Under the pieces are notes generated by a model. That model was not told where the DNA came from. It was given only the letters and a program-made list of their open reading frames with translations, and made no database searches. From positions 62,001 to 126,000 of the forward strand of contig JAOZHR010000010.1 in the NCBI GenBank assembly GCA_026014805.1: DNA of 64,000 nt, in the 5' to 3' direction. This DNA is from Candidatus Bathyarchaeota archaeon (GTDB taxonomy: Archaea; Thermoproteota; Bathyarchaeia; Bathyarchaeales; SOJC01). Shown in pieces: positions 24,018-33,510 of the stretch (positions are counted from its first letter, which is position 1; each line of letters starts with the position of its first letter). The position numbers and the translations under genes were made by a program.

Positions 24018-27014
24018 CTAATCTGCTCCCATAGTATTTTGCATTGCTCGTAAAGATGCAATAATTGCATTGTAAATGAGGCGAAGTACCTTATGTGCCT
24101 TGTTAGGGTCATCAACTCCAAGAACTTTTAACATTTCCATATCAAGTCTTTTTCTTTCTTTCGAAGGAGCAGTATACTGGTCAATAAGTGACGACCATTT
24201 GAAGTTTGAGAGTTCATCATATAGACTGATTAGCTGGGTTTTAGCAGAATCAGATAGCTTAGTCAGATCCAAGACTTGCATTTTTCGTAGCGGTTTCCCA
24301 TGCAGCTTCACCCATGACCCTCTTGTCACCGTAATTCTTGCAAGCAATAAGTAGAAGAAGATTGCTGAGTTCAGCCAGAGCACAATGATTTTCTCATCAG
24401 CCCGTGCTAGTCCAGATATTCCCCACATGAAAGAGCACATGAAGATTGGCCGATTACTACGAACCGCAAGCAATTTGGAACCAGGTGCCGCAAGATCAAT
24501 TCTCCCTGGCAAACATATTCGCGACGACCCAGATTCCACGACTTGGGGCCATTCTGCTCTAAATGCTTCTAAGGCAGTTCTGGCTTTTTCTTCACTCAAA
24601 ATTGCGTAAAACAACTTTTTATCTCCAGTAAATGGCTTAATAATCACAAAGTCTCCATGTCCTGTCAATTCAAATCTGTTTACGTAGGCAAATCTTCTAA
24701 GAGCAGCGGTTACTACGTCCTTTGGTACCACGAATACGTCTCCTGTGCCCTTGTCGCGAAAATGAAAACTCTCCTTAGTCTTATCTTTGTAAATAAGACG
24801 GTCATGTTTCATGAGGGCTCTTTCTTCAGTTCTGCAAGCTACCAGAGCATCTCCGCCAAATCTAGTCAGTGAATGCCCTTTACCTGTCCTGCTTCTTCCA
24901 TGCACTACCTCGGCAACCTTCAATTCAAGAAGTTGAGCTTCTTCAAGGTGAGCAAATGTAGTAGTAAGACCACTATGTTCTATGATTCTGTGAAGCTCGT
25001 CACCAGCCACCTTGTACCTTTTGTCTAGGTCGGCAACTAGACGCGTTAAGGTTTTGCCTTCAGGAAGCAATTCGCGTTGATTAAAAGATGTTGCAACGCA
25101 TAAATTCGTTTCCAACCGTTCTCCTGTCGCTGCGCATTTTTGAGCCATATCAGCGATACTTTCGACATCAGCCACAGACCAAGACGTAGGTGAGGTCTTT
25201 GTCAGCAAAAGTACAGAATTGTGAGAATCTGTCGGAATTTTCTTCTTTGCAACAAATAACATTTCTGAGAACATTGTGTTCTCAGAGAAAGCAGAACGCC
25301 CTTGTCCGATTACTATATACTCGATAGAGTATTTTGAGACTAGAAACCTAGTCAGTTCACTGAAGTCGCCGCCAATAAGAGTTGTAAAGGGCATCACGAC
25401 TGCCATTCTTCCATTAGAAGTTAGAAACTTGTCCGCAATGCATATGAAATAGAGATGATACCCAATATTCCCTTTCACAAGCGAAGCATAACGTGGATTT
25501 GCTCTGAACCTTCTCTTCAGGTCATCTTTATAGGTTTGTGACATTCTGCGTGAACTTGTAAACGGTGGGTTCATTATGACTACGTCAGCTTGATTTAGCT
25601 CAAAGCTTTCGTTTGATCCGTGACCTACAATAACGGCACCGGACCTTGCAAGCTCTGATCTTTTAATTTCATGACGCCCATTTCTGAAAGCATCAATTTT
25701 TCTTTGACGAAAGGCATCTCTGATCGTTTCGCCAAAAGGTTTAATTTTTGTACCAACGCGTGCTCGGGTGGAATCTATCGTCGCTATTTGCAAATGTTCT
25801 GTGTAACTCAATGGTTCTTGTAGTAATAATTGAACTGCAGCTAGATGAGCTGAGAAGGCCATTACATCGAGACCAGTGAGCTGCTCTTGCAGAAACGTTT
25901 TATGCAATTCAACTGCTTCTTTTTTGGAAGCTCGGGACAGCTTTTTCTTTCTATGATATGCCGAAACCAGAAGAGTTCCACTTCCACAGGCGGGGTCAAG
26001 AACACGCACTTCAGGGTCAAGAATTGAAAGTGCCGCAAGGAGATCTCCCGCTGCAGAATTTGTGTAAAATGCAGCGACAGTCTTACGGAATTCAAGAGGA
26101 ATGATCTCATGGAAAACTTTGCCGATTAGGTCGTGTGTTGAGACTGAGTGGATCAGTTCTTGGATTAACCGAGTCACTCTTAGAGAACCATCTTTGCTCA
26201 GTTTTGGATCGAAAAGCGAGGCCACATCGACCTCAAAAATTGGGCGATAATTCTTTTCCAAAACTTTTGAAAAGTAATTGTTCTTGATGTTTAATGGGGA
26301 AGACATATCCTCAACATCAATCTCGGGATAGAATCCGGTCTCTCGACGAAGAATATAATAGAATAGTAGCTGGTTGACAAAAAGAAAGGCAGCTGCCCTA
26401 CTAAGCACAATCTTTTGTTCTTCTTTCGGTATAGAATCGGAAAGAACTGAGTCAAAAAAGTTGACTCCTCCAAAAACTTTCTTGAGTTTGTTCTTGCTTG
26501 CTTTTCTAGCTGATACATGAAGAATGTCAACACCTTGACGGAGTAACCTTACAACAGATGCATCAGAAGGCTCGAGGGGTTGCTTTAGAAAATCGATTCT
26601 TTTCTGAATTACTTCATGAATTATCTCAATTACACCATCAAATTTAGCAGCTCGCCATACCTTCCTTTCATGTTCAGGATTAGCCAAGAGATGCACGATG
26701 AAGGATTCCTTTCTTGAAGAAGGATAAACAACAGCGAAGACTTCACCCAAATTTGTTGTTGCGCCTATTAATTGTTGATATTCCTGCGCAGAAGAGAATG
26801 CATCAAATTCTTTACTCTCACCAAGCTTTCCACTAATGATGTGTGTACCTCCATCCATCAACGCAACATCTGGTTTTCTCGGTCGGCCTCTCAGAATGGG
26901 AAAATGTAACTCAAAATCAGCTGAAGCATAACCTTTTTTCCTCAATTTCTCTGCAAGCCTTGCATTCCAGGTGTTCTCCCCGGCTTTGCCCTGCGAAATT
27001 AGCGGAAAGCTCAT
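24018..27014 (-). CDS. single-chain restriction-modification enzyme (N6-adenine methyltransferase with N-terminal nuclease-like domain)
   Basis: About 998 residues. The SAM-binding motif VLDPACGSGTLLVSAY lies near 336-351 and the N6-adenine catalytic motif NPPF near 480, in type I/IIG order. The N-terminal 150 residues contain KPDVALMDGGTHIISGKLGE, compatible with a PD-(D/E)XK nuclease core (acidic residue, then a strand with K). The C-terminal 400 residues would be the target-recognition domain. The frame extends 21 codons upstream with a hydrophobic run, but the ATG at 27014 (MSFPLISQGKAGENTW) is the likelier start. It probably both methylates and cuts; the target site is unknown. Confidence 0.8.
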   Translation of the reverse strand: MSFPLISQGKAGENTWNARLAEKLRKKGYASADFELHFPILRGRPRKPDVALMDGGTHIISGKLGESKEFDAFSSAQEYQQLIGATTNLGEVFAVVYPSSRKESFIVHLLANPEHERKVWRAAKFDGVIEIIHEVIQKRIDFLKQPLEPSDASVVRLLRQGVDILHVSARKASKNKLKKVFGGVNFFDSVLSDSIPKEEQKIVLSRAAAFLFVNQLLFYYILRRETGFYPEIDVEDMSSPLNIKNNYFSKVLEKNYRPIFEVDVASLFDPKLSKDGSLRVTRLIQELIHSVSTHDLIGKVFHEIIPLEFRKTVAAFYTNSAAGDLLAALSILDPEVRVLDPACGSGTLLVSAYHRKKKLSRASKKEAVELHKTFLQEQLTGLDVMAFSAHLAAVQLLLQEPLSYTEHLQIATIDSTRARVGTKIKPFGETIRDAFRQRKIDAFRNGRHEIKRSELARSGAVIVGHGSNESFELNQADVVIMNPPFTSSRRMSQTYKDDLKRRFRANPRYASLVKGNIGYHLYFICIADKFLTSNGRMAVVMPFTTLIGGDFSELTRFLVSKYSIEYIVIGQGRSAFSENTMFSEMLFVAKKKIPTDSHNSVLLLTKTSPTSWSVADVESIADMAQKCAATGERLETNLCVATSFNQRELLPEGKTLTRLVADLDKRYKVAGDELHRIIEHSGLTTTFAHLEEAQLLELKVAEVVHGRSRTGKGHSLTRFGGDALVACRTEERALMKHDRLIYKDKTKESFHFRDKGTGDVFVVPKDVVTAALRRFAYVNRFELTGHGDFVIIKPFTGDKKLFYAILSEEKARTALEAFRAEWPQVVESGSSRICLPGRIDLAAPGSKLLAVRSNRPIFMCSFMWGISGLARADEKIIVLWLNSAIFFYLLLARITVTRGSWVKLHGKPLRKMQVLDLTKLSDSAKTQLISLYDELSNFKWSSLIDQYTAPSKERKRLDMEMLKVLGVDDPNKAHKVLRLIYNAIIASLRAMQNTMGAD

Positions 27015-27109
27015 AACTAAAACTATGAACAATGACTTAATATAAATATAGATTGTGTACTGCAGAAGTATTAACATGAGCTAGCCTTGAAAAACAAATT
27101 GGAGAGAAA

Positions 27110-27250
27110 TGTTTCAAGAAATTCTATTGATGCCAATTTTTTCCGAGTAGCTTTTGTTGATATTTGTGCCAATGCGTCTTAACATAGGGCCCTAGGCTTT
27201 CAATATTTGAACTCCAACGAAATCTCTTATAACAGTAGAGGAATAATGTA
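27110..27250 (-). pseudogene. gene remnant, homologous to remnant at 28876-29133
   Basis: On the minus strand a frame reads RDFVGV and then, after a one-base shift, SNIESLGPYVKTHWHKYQQ. This matches the C-terminus of the remnant at 28876-29133 (RDFVGVSDIKSLGPYVKTQW). Two decayed copies of one gene's tail therefore flank the OLD-like gene. Confidence 0.5.
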
Positions 27251-27302
27251 AAACAGCCACATCTACGAGGTTATTAGAACGCGTTTCCTAAAACATATAG
27301 AA

Positions 27303-28862
27303 GTGGATAATTATCTAAGCATCAAACATGCAGAACTACCCGAATTAAAAGATCTTAACATCATAATTGGTCCAAATAACTGCGGAAAAACAAGTATCCT
27401 GAGAGCTGTGAATTGGTTAAGTACTCTAACTTTGAGAGGTGGTACTCCCGGGTATACATGTAGAATCTGTAAGGTAGTAACGCAGAAAATCAAGAACCTC
27501 GATCCTTCTCTGAATGCTAATATCAATATCAGGGACAAATACTTGACAAAAGGGAAGGTAAAGCTGTGTTTTGGTTATGGGAAAGAGGGAGTCGAACATC
27601 TTTTACCTGAGCTATCAAAAAGGCGAAACTCTATTTCCACCTCTAGTGCTCTTGATGAAGGAACGAAAGTGCATCTGGCCAAAGAATTTGAGAAAGAGCA
27701 GGTTATATGGACTGAAGTGTCTAATAACTTATTAATACCTGAACATGTTTCACCGGTTATATGGAGTGATTTTAAAACAGCGATTCTTGATCACATGCTT
27801 TTTTGTCCAGATGAGAGACTTCAAAGCTATAAAGGTAAGCAGATCCATGAACATATTACTTCAAAGAATCTTGCAGCTACAGATGAGACCCAACTCATCG
27901 AATACCTGAAAGAATTCGTTGATCCCAACTTAGGGAACATTCGACACAATCTCGACTTGATAAGGACGCTAGATAAGACTGATTTTGATACTCCAATAAC
28001 AGAACAGGGTTCGGGTGTGAAATCTCTGATATGTCTGATGACTGATATAATTTCAGAATCCGAGACCAGGATTATTCTAATAGATGAACCTGAGCTTGGT
28101 CTAAGTCCTCTAGGGAAGCAAGATCTCTTGAGATTTTTACTCAACCAATGCAAAGAAAAGCAGGTTTTCCTAGCAACACATGATCCAACATTTGTCAATC
28201 CTATTCTTTGGAATAAAGAAAATGTCTCAGTTTACCTGTACTCACTCATTGACCAAAATTTTGTAAAAGTTAATTTAACAAAAAGCAAACAAGATCCCAA
28301 TTCCTTTGCAGGATTCCTTCCACATACAACAAGCTTAAAACAAGTCCATATTTATGTAGAGGGGACATACGACGTTTATACATTCCAGATTTTTCTGAGT
28401 AGATACCTAAAAAGATTCAGAAATTGGTATCAATTAATTAATAAAATAGGGATATTTCACTTAGCTGGAGATTTCTGGAGTCATCTACTGTATACTATCC
28501 CAAAAGGACCTTACATTTCAATAGTTATCTTGGATGGTGATAAAACAAATATCGCCACCAAAATAGTTAAAGAGTATTCTCAAATCGAAAAGAACCGATT
28601 TCAGCTTTTTGGAACCCTTGAGAAGCTTAGTAAGCTGAAGAGACCAAGACACTCAAATGCCTCGTCACCATGCCCAATTTATTGTTTACAAAGGTCTGAA
28701 ATCGAAGATTACCTTAAGCCTAGACCTTCTAAAAAAAGCGGATGTCCGACAGTGACTTATCAGATGGAAGGTATTCCTAAAGAGATTGTATGGTTGTTTG
28801 ATATAATTCTAAGATGGACAGGTAAGAAAATTGAGAAGCCCAGTGACTTCAATTTTAAATGA
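27303..28862 (+). CDS. OLD-family ATPase with TOPRIM nuclease domain
   Basis: A 519-residue protein of the OLD (overcoming lysogenization defect) family. Walker A is IIGPNNCGKTS (about 21-31), the ABC-type signature EQGSGVKSL, Walker B IILIDEPELGLSP (about 257-269) and the H-loop LATHDP. The TOPRIM domain has VHIYVEGTYDVYT (about 349-361) and ISIVILDGDKTN with the metal-binding D-x-D. Family members are nucleases with antiphage roles, some as part of Gabija-type or single-gene systems. No UvrD-like Gabija helicase is adjacent. The start is uncertain: the frame is open 17 codons upstream of the GTG. Confidence 0.85.
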   Translation: MDNYLSIKHAELPELKDLNIIIGPNNCGKTSILRAVNWLSTLTLRGGTPGYTCRICKVVTQKIKNLDPSLNANINIRDKYLTKGKVKLCFGYGKEGVEHLLPELSKRRNSISTSSALDEGTKVHLAKEFEKEQVIWTEVSNNLLIPEHVSPVIWSDFKTAILDHMLFCPDERLQSYKGKQIHEHITSKNLAATDETQLIEYLKEFVDPNLGNIRHNLDLIRTLDKTDFDTPITEQGSGVKSLICLMTDIISESETRIILIDEPELGLSPLGKQDLLRFLLNQCKEKQVFLATHDPTFVNPILWNKENVSVYLYSLIDQNFVKVNLTKSKQDPNSFAGFLPHTTSLKQVHIYVEGTYDVYTFQIFLSRYLKRFRNWYQLINKIGIFHLAGDFWSHLLYTIPKGPYISIVILDGDKTNIATKIVKEYSQIEKNRFQLFGTLEKLSKLKRPRHSNASSPCPIYCLQRSEIEDYLKPRPSKKSGCPTVTYQMEGIPKEIVWLFDIILRWTGKKIEKPSDFNFK

Positions 28863-28875
28863 AAACAATTCGAAC

Positions 28876-29133
28876 TTAACTTGTACTTAGAAACCTTTTT
28901 TCATAGTCTCTCCATTGTGTCTTTACATATGGGCCCAGACTTTTGATATCTGAAACCCCAACAAAATCCCTTAATTCAAACGGTGTGTTGAAAACATATT
29001 TTTCATAATAGCTTTCAACTTGACACCAGAACCAATACACCACTGGCGGTAACATGGTAGTTGAAATGTAGCTAATAAATGCAAATTGTACTCCTTGGGA
29101 AACAGCGCTAACTTTGCTGTTTTTCCATACGCT
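28876..29133 (-). pseudogene. 3' remnant of an unrecognised gene
   Basis: A minus-strand frame without a start codon near its front, ending at 28876: SVWKNSKVSAVSQGVQFAF, then VYWFWCQVESYYEKYVFNTP and RDFVGVSDIKSLGPYVKTQW. It appears to be the C-terminal part of a protein whose front is lost. A similar decayed tail lies at 27110-27250. GCATGCATGCATG at 29163 marks the upstream side. Confidence 0.45.
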
Positions 29134-29180
29134 CTAGGCGCTTCAGCAACTCCACATACTTAGCATGCATGCATGGGGAT

Positions 29181-30125
29181 CTACTGTTTAGGTCTTGGCA
29201 AAGATCGCGTGAAATCAACCCAATATTTGCTAGCCAACAAAGTCAGAAAAAACTGTGACGGATTACTCAGGAATATTTTATCCCACCAACTGAGCAAACT
29301 GTCAACATCTTTTTCAAGGTTTTGCTGTTTCACAACTGGCCAGACCAAAAGCTTGGACTGTAAGTTCTGCTCAAATTTGTTCAAGTTATTTTTCTCTAAC
29401 CTGTAGAATTCTAATAAAACATGAACCATTTCTGGGGTCCATAAAAAGTATGCAAGAGTAGTCACTGTATCTAATGCTGGGCCTTCTACTTTTGCTTCAT
29501 CAGGCAATTTATATTCTTCTCGAACAGCATCGCTAACATTTTTGAAGTCAAGTTTGAATGAAAAGACTTTTTCAACTAACTTTCTAGTTTCTGTTGACAT
29601 CTTGTCTTGCGTATCTTCAATGACTGAAAATGCAGGTCCTTCTGCCCTAATGGCTGCTTTTTCTGGCGCAGTTTTTTGGCCTTTCGAAATGTTGCTGGGA
29701 TTAACAGCAACCGACGCATCAAATATACCTCCGTACAAAAAAATTCTGCTAAAACATTCCACTAGACAACTAAGAACACGCCTGTTAAAAAGCTCTTTTC
29801 CCTTTTCAACTTCTACGTCGCTTATTTCAACAACACGAGATAGGGCGGAGAAGAGAATGTCAACTGGCTCGAGTATGTGACCCTTTTGAAGCTCGTAATA
29901 AACTGGTGGAGGGTATTCTTCAGTTTCGGCGTCTACGATTCTTTTTAAAGCGCCTTCTCTTTGTAAGTCTTTCAACCGTTTGGATAAAGTGCGTTTACTA
30001 AACCCAGTTTGCTCAACGAGTTCGGACCATCTTAACTTTCTATCCTTCGCTTGCATTAGCTTGAGTATGATTATTTCCTTCTTCCTTTTTTTGACACGTT
30101 GAGGAGAATAACTCATTGAAGTCAC
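29181..30125 (-). CDS. winged-helix transcriptional regulator
   Basis: A 314-residue protein. The N-terminal wHTH spans about 17-75: ILKLMQAKDRKLRWSELVEQ, then TGFSKRTLSKRLKDLQREGA as the recognition helix and a short wing (VYYELQKG). The remaining 240 residues are helical and unrecognised. It is divergent from, and 90 bp away from, the replication module at 30215, so it is placed to regulate that module. Its 3' end lies close to a GCATGCATGCATG tract. Confidence 0.65.
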   Translation of the reverse strand: MTSMSYSPQRVKKRKKEIIILKLMQAKDRKLRWSELVEQTGFSKRTLSKRLKDLQREGALKRIVDAETEEYPPPVYYELQKGHILEPVDILFSALSRVVEISDVEVEKGKELFNRRVLSCLVECFSRIFLYGGIFDASVAVNPSNISKGQKTAPEKAAIRAEGPAFSVIEDTQDKMSTETRKLVEKVFSFKLDFKNVSDAVREEYKLPDEAKVEGPALDTVTTLAYFLWTPEMVHVLLEFYRLEKNNLNKFEQNLQSKLLVWPVVKQQNLEKDVDSLLSWWDKIFLSNPSQFFLTLLASKYWVDFTRSLPRPKQ

Positions 30126-30194
30126 TGTAAACTTAAGGTGTATGAAAAACCATATAAGGTTTTCTTACAAATGTATTAGTAGCACTAGAAACCT

Positions 30195-30203
30195 AAGGAG
30201 GAT
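30195..30203 (+). promoter_or_regulatory. strong ribosome-binding site of AbrB-like gene
   Basis: AAGGAGGAT lies about 11 bases before the ATG at 30215 and fixes the start of the first gene of the replication module. Confidence 0.6.
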
Positions 30204-30214
30204 AAGAAACCTAG

Positions 30215-30448
30215 ATGGAAATCGAAATAAAGATCAACCAGAAACAGCGCTTGGCCTACATTCCAAAGTCAATATACAACATACTCGGGTCAAATGTAAA
30301 GGTGACACCAAACCGAGCCGCTGTTTTGATGTTTGCTGCAGATGTTTCAATTAATGACGTTTTGAAAAGTCTTGACATCATCAAAGCTGATCTTTTGCAT
30401 GGCATAGAACTTGAGCAACAAAAAAGGAGAAGCAAAAACAATGAGTAA
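30215..30448 (+). CDS. AbrB-like DNA-binding protein
   Basis: A 77-residue protein. It opens with a SpoVT/AbrB-like swapped-hairpin pattern: IEIKINQKQRLAYIPKSIYN, then VKVTPNRAAVLMF. The second half is a helix with charged residues (VLKSLDIIKADLLHGIELEQ) suitable for dimerisation. It is likely a copy-number or maintenance regulator, the first gene of a run of seven same-strand genes with tight junctions. Its stop overlaps the next start (ATGAG...TAA) by 8 bp. Confidence 0.65.
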   Translation: MEIEIKINQKQRLAYIPKSIYNILGSNVKVTPNRAAVLMFAADVSINDVLKSLDIIKADLLHGIELEQQKRRSKNNE

Positions 30449-30803
30449 AAACAATGAGCGGAAACCCAAGACAAACTCAGAAGTCCTCGGGCGATTTCTA
30501 TCGGGGATACAAAACCTGGCGCGCGAATCGTTAGATGAACTTGCTGAGTTGGAAGTCAACAAACCCATAGCGGCGCTAAAAGACAAAGATACACACACGT
30601 ATGATGCGCTTTTTTGGGAGCCCAAAGAAGGACAACGCGGCAAATTTGAGCAGACATCAAAATCTGCTAACAACAACAGCACTCTTTGGCAAGATTTGAA
30701 AGCTTGGCTTGAAAAAAACAATGGGAAAGCACAGCTAGGCGAACATTTCATCTGGCAGTTTTCAACGGACCAAAATGTTGTCGGAAGGAAGAAAACAAAA
30801 TAG
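30441..30803 (+). CDS. hypothetical small protein of the replication module
   Basis: A 120-residue, highly charged protein without recognised domains. ATG at 30441 is chosen because AAAGGAGA sits about 11 bases upstream and the gene overlaps the AbrB-like stop. Central segment: DKDTHTYDALFWEPKEGQRG; basic C-terminus VVGRKKTK. Its position directly before the helicase gene suggests an accessory replication role. Confidence 0.5.
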   Translation: MSKNNERKPKTNSEVLGRFLSGIQNLARESLDELAELEVNKPIAALKDKDTHTYDALFWEPKEGQRGKFEQTSKSANNNSTLWQDLKAWLEKNNGKAQLGEHFIWQFSTDQNVVGRKKTK

Positions 30804-30821
30804 AAAGCGCGGAGAGGAACA

Positions 30822-32891
30822 ATGACTTCCGGATACAAAAAATTGTCGGATGCTTTAATGCGTTGCAAAGTTGACGCATGTATCTATTTTGACAAAGATG
30901 CTAGGCTTAATTGCAACCATGAAACCTACAGCAAACAAGATTTACGCCACACAGACCCAGCAGCTTGCTCTCACTACAAAACTGAAATTGAACTCATACA
31001 GCGAAATAATGATTCATGGGTTATGAGGTGCGTACGCAACGGAAAAGAAACTCAATATAACGGAAACCATCAAGCATGTTCAAAAGCTCTTGGCGTGCGA
31101 CCGGTAGATGTCTATGGTAGAGCAATCACGATACCAAGTGAAAGAACTATAGAAAAAATAATGTTTGCTCCTGAAGACGGTAAGAAACCGAATCAAGCTG
31201 ACAAATTAATAATGCTATGTTTGCAACAGGAACCGCAGTTTTTCCACGACCAACATCAATTAGCCTACGCAAGAATCAAACAAAATGGAGTCCTAGTCAT
31301 AAGACCTCTTCGAAGTAAACAGTTTCGCACGTGGTTAGCTTCTCTGCTTTGGAAAAAAGAGGGGCGAGCGCCCAGTACGGAAGCAATTAGGATGGCTTTG
31401 ATTGTTCTTGAATATGCATCATTGTATGAAGGCCAAAAATACCAGCTTTACAATCGTGTAGCACCTAGCGAAGACGGTGTTTGGATTGACATGTCAGACG
31501 ACAAATGGCGTGCAATCAAAGTGACTGCTAACGGTTGGAACATTGTTGAGCAACCACCAATACTTTTCAAGCGATATAAGCACCAGATGCCCATGGTAGA
31601 GCCCAAAACTGAGGGAAATCCTTGGCAGTTATTTAACTATTTCAACATTCCTGAAGATGATGAGAACGATCGGTTATTGATGTTAGTTTATGTCGTAACG
31701 TGTTTGATTCCTAGGATTCCGCACGTCATTCTTATGCCTTATGGGATTCAAGGAAGCGGAAAATCGTGGATGTTCAAAACTATCCGAGCCTTAGTTGATC
31801 CTTCAACTGTTGAGGTTTTAACCCTTCCGAGAAATGAAAGAGAACGTGTGCAGCAACTGGATCATCATTGGTGTGCTTTCTATGACAATATCACAAGTTT
31901 GCCATCATGGATAAGTGACACTTTGTGCAGAGCTTCGACAGGTGGTGGCTTCACAAAAAGAGAACTATACTCCGATGATTCGGACATTATCTACAATTTT
32001 ATGCGTTGTGTCGGAACTAACGGAATCAATATACCGGCACAGAGAGGGGATCTTTTAGACCGAGCATTGTTGATTCATCATAATGCTATAGAAAAAAACA
32101 AACGGAAGCCGGAAAAACAGTTACTCAAAGAGTTTAATCAATGTAAAGCAGAAATCTTAGGGGGCCTTTTGGACGTTCTATCTCGAGCCATGTGTATTTA
32201 CGGGGGGATCAAACTTGATGTATATTTTAGGATGGCGGACTTCACAAAGTGGGGTTGCGCAGTTGCCGTAGCTCTAGGATACAAACAAGAGGATTTCATA
32301 AGGGCTTATGAAGAAAAGGTTAATTTACAAATCGTAGAGGCAGCTTTTCAAAGCCCGGTTGCAACGGTTTTGATAGACTGGCTCAAGTCAATGAAAATTG
32401 AAAACTGGGAGAACACACCTAGCAGACTTTTCTCAGCACTAATAAACCATGCAAAGGAAATAAGCATAAGTACACGGCAAAAAGCGTGGCCCAAAGCTCC
32501 AAGCACCCTTGTTAGGAGACTCAATGAACTAGCGCCTTCGCTTAAGGCACTTGGTTACGACGTAATAACAGGGGTTAAGTCAGGGTCTACTCGCAAAGTA
32601 CTAATTAGTGCTGTCCCACTCGTCCCAGTTGTCCAAAAGAGTGACCTTACCAGTGTCGGAAAAGACAGCAGGGACGACACTCTGCATACTTCGCAAACCT
32701 TGAGCGCCATTCCCATACTTAAAAGATGGATTTCAACCAATAAAGACTCTGACAGTCTAGTTGACGCTGTTGACCTTGCAGAGCAATGTCGGAAGTTAAA
32801 CTTGGATCCACAGAAAGCTGTTCTAAAGTTGAAAGAAGAAGCTGCAATTTTCCCAGTTCGGCAAGTCGACAAATTCGGGGTGATGATCTAA
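30822..32891 (+). CDS. plasmid-type replicative helicase/primase-like ATPase
   Basis: A 689-residue protein. The N-terminal 280 residues include a cysteine-bearing region (C15, C20, then C32) and resemble the primase-side part of plasmid Rep proteins. The ATPase core has Walker A GIQGSGKS (about 308-315), Walker B-like HHWCAFYDNI (about 346-355), sensor MRCVGTNGINI and an arginine-finger segment QRGDLLDRALLI, typical of SF3/D5-like replicative helicases. The C-terminal region, with NTPSRLFSALINHAKE and STLVRRLNELAPSLK, looks like a winged helix, as in phage and plasmid D5 proteins. It is the likely initiator/helicase of an integrated plasmid or virus. Confidence 0.75.
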   Translation: MTSGYKKLSDALMRCKVDACIYFDKDARLNCNHETYSKQDLRHTDPAACSHYKTEIELIQRNNDSWVMRCVRNGKETQYNGNHQACSKALGVRPVDVYGRAITIPSERTIEKIMFAPEDGKKPNQADKLIMLCLQQEPQFFHDQHQLAYARIKQNGVLVIRPLRSKQFRTWLASLLWKKEGRAPSTEAIRMALIVLEYASLYEGQKYQLYNRVAPSEDGVWIDMSDDKWRAIKVTANGWNIVEQPPILFKRYKHQMPMVEPKTEGNPWQLFNYFNIPEDDENDRLLMLVYVVTCLIPRIPHVILMPYGIQGSGKSWMFKTIRALVDPSTVEVLTLPRNERERVQQLDHHWCAFYDNITSLPSWISDTLCRASTGGGFTKRELYSDDSDIIYNFMRCVGTNGINIPAQRGDLLDRALLIHHNAIEKNKRKPEKQLLKEFNQCKAEILGGLLDVLSRAMCIYGGIKLDVYFRMADFTKWGCAVAVALGYKQEDFIRAYEEKVNLQIVEAAFQSPVATVLIDWLKSMKIENWENTPSRLFSALINHAKEISISTRQKAWPKAPSTLVRRLNELAPSLKALGYDVITGVKSGSTRKVLISAVPLVPVVQKSDLTSVGKDSRDDTLHTSQTLSAIPILKRWISTNKDSDSLVDAVDLAEQCRKLNLDPQKAVLKLKEEAAIFPVRQVDKFGVMI

Positions 32892-33112
32892 TGCAAGTCC
32901 GGCTCGTTAATCCTGAAGATATCGAAGCGGTCTATTGGCACGACAGTTTCCTAGAGGAGACTACATGTTCCATCTGCAGCCACAAGGAATGGTCAAGTTG
33001 GAGGGCAGAAATCAAACAAGGCATTGAGATTCCAATTTGTAGAAACTGTGCCCAAAACTTCCATTCTCGTGAGTGTGCGGATTCATCACTACAAAAGAGA
33101 AGAGGTAGTTAG
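32891..33112 (+). CDS. small zinc-ribbon protein
   Basis: A 73-residue protein. Zinc ligands are CSIC at about 25-28 and CRNC at about 49-52, separated by a 20-residue loop, making a treble-clef/ribbon. ATG overlaps the helicase stop (TAATG), showing translational coupling. Probably a DNA-binding accessory protein. Confidence 0.6.
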   Translation: MQVRLVNPEDIEAVYWHDSFLEETTCSICSHKEWSSWRAEIKQGIEIPICRNCAQNFHSRECADSSLQKRRGS

Positions 33113-33113
33113 G

Positions 33114-33371
33114 ATGGACAAAATAAACCTCTCACATAAAAACCGAGCAGATCAACACAGGGTTTCGCACCTGACCACGCTGGCAAACCGATTTCTTCGA
33201 ACTCTAGAGGATATGAAATCTTGGAACAAATTAGATAGTCTTAAAGGGGAAAATGAGCTAAGACGTCACCTCTCCAATATCATCGAATACACCTTCTACT
33301 TCCACAGAAAGCAGATAACAATTCAGGAAATTGAGAGCATCGTACGACTTCTGGAAAAAGGAGTAAATTAG
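33114..33371 (+). CDS. small helical protein
   Basis: An 85-residue helical protein (LTTLANRFLRTLEDMKSWNK, then HLSNIIEYTFYFHRKQITIQ). The ATG follows the zinc-ribbon stop by one base. Function unknown; it belongs to the same transcription unit. Confidence 0.5.
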   Translation: MDKINLSHKNRADQHRVSHLTTLANRFLRTLEDMKSWNKLDSLKGENELRRHLSNIIEYTFYFHRKQITIQEIESIVRLLEKGVN

Positions 33372-33510
33372 CCATGGAAGCCTACAGTTCATCGAAGCCA
33401 AACTTCAAATGTCTTACGCTTACTCTCATGCAAATTAAGGGTTGTATTAAGCCTAGGGGGGACCCTCCTCCCCGTCCCTCTGTCTCTGTCTGGGAAGGTG
33501 AACCCTGATA
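33372..33510. other. spacer before Orc1/Cdc6 gene, possible origin region
   Basis: Contains GGGGGGACCCTCCTCCCC followed by CTCTGTCTCTGTCTGGG. G-runs next to an initiator gene can be origin recognition boxes in archaeal plasmids. No full ORB repeat could be identified, so the origin call is only a guess. Confidence 0.25.

Noticed and set aside
27303-28862. Gabija or PARIS system
   Set aside because: The OLD-family gene has no adjacent UvrD-like helicase and no AriA/AriB-type pair; the neighbours are a methyltransferase and a regulator.
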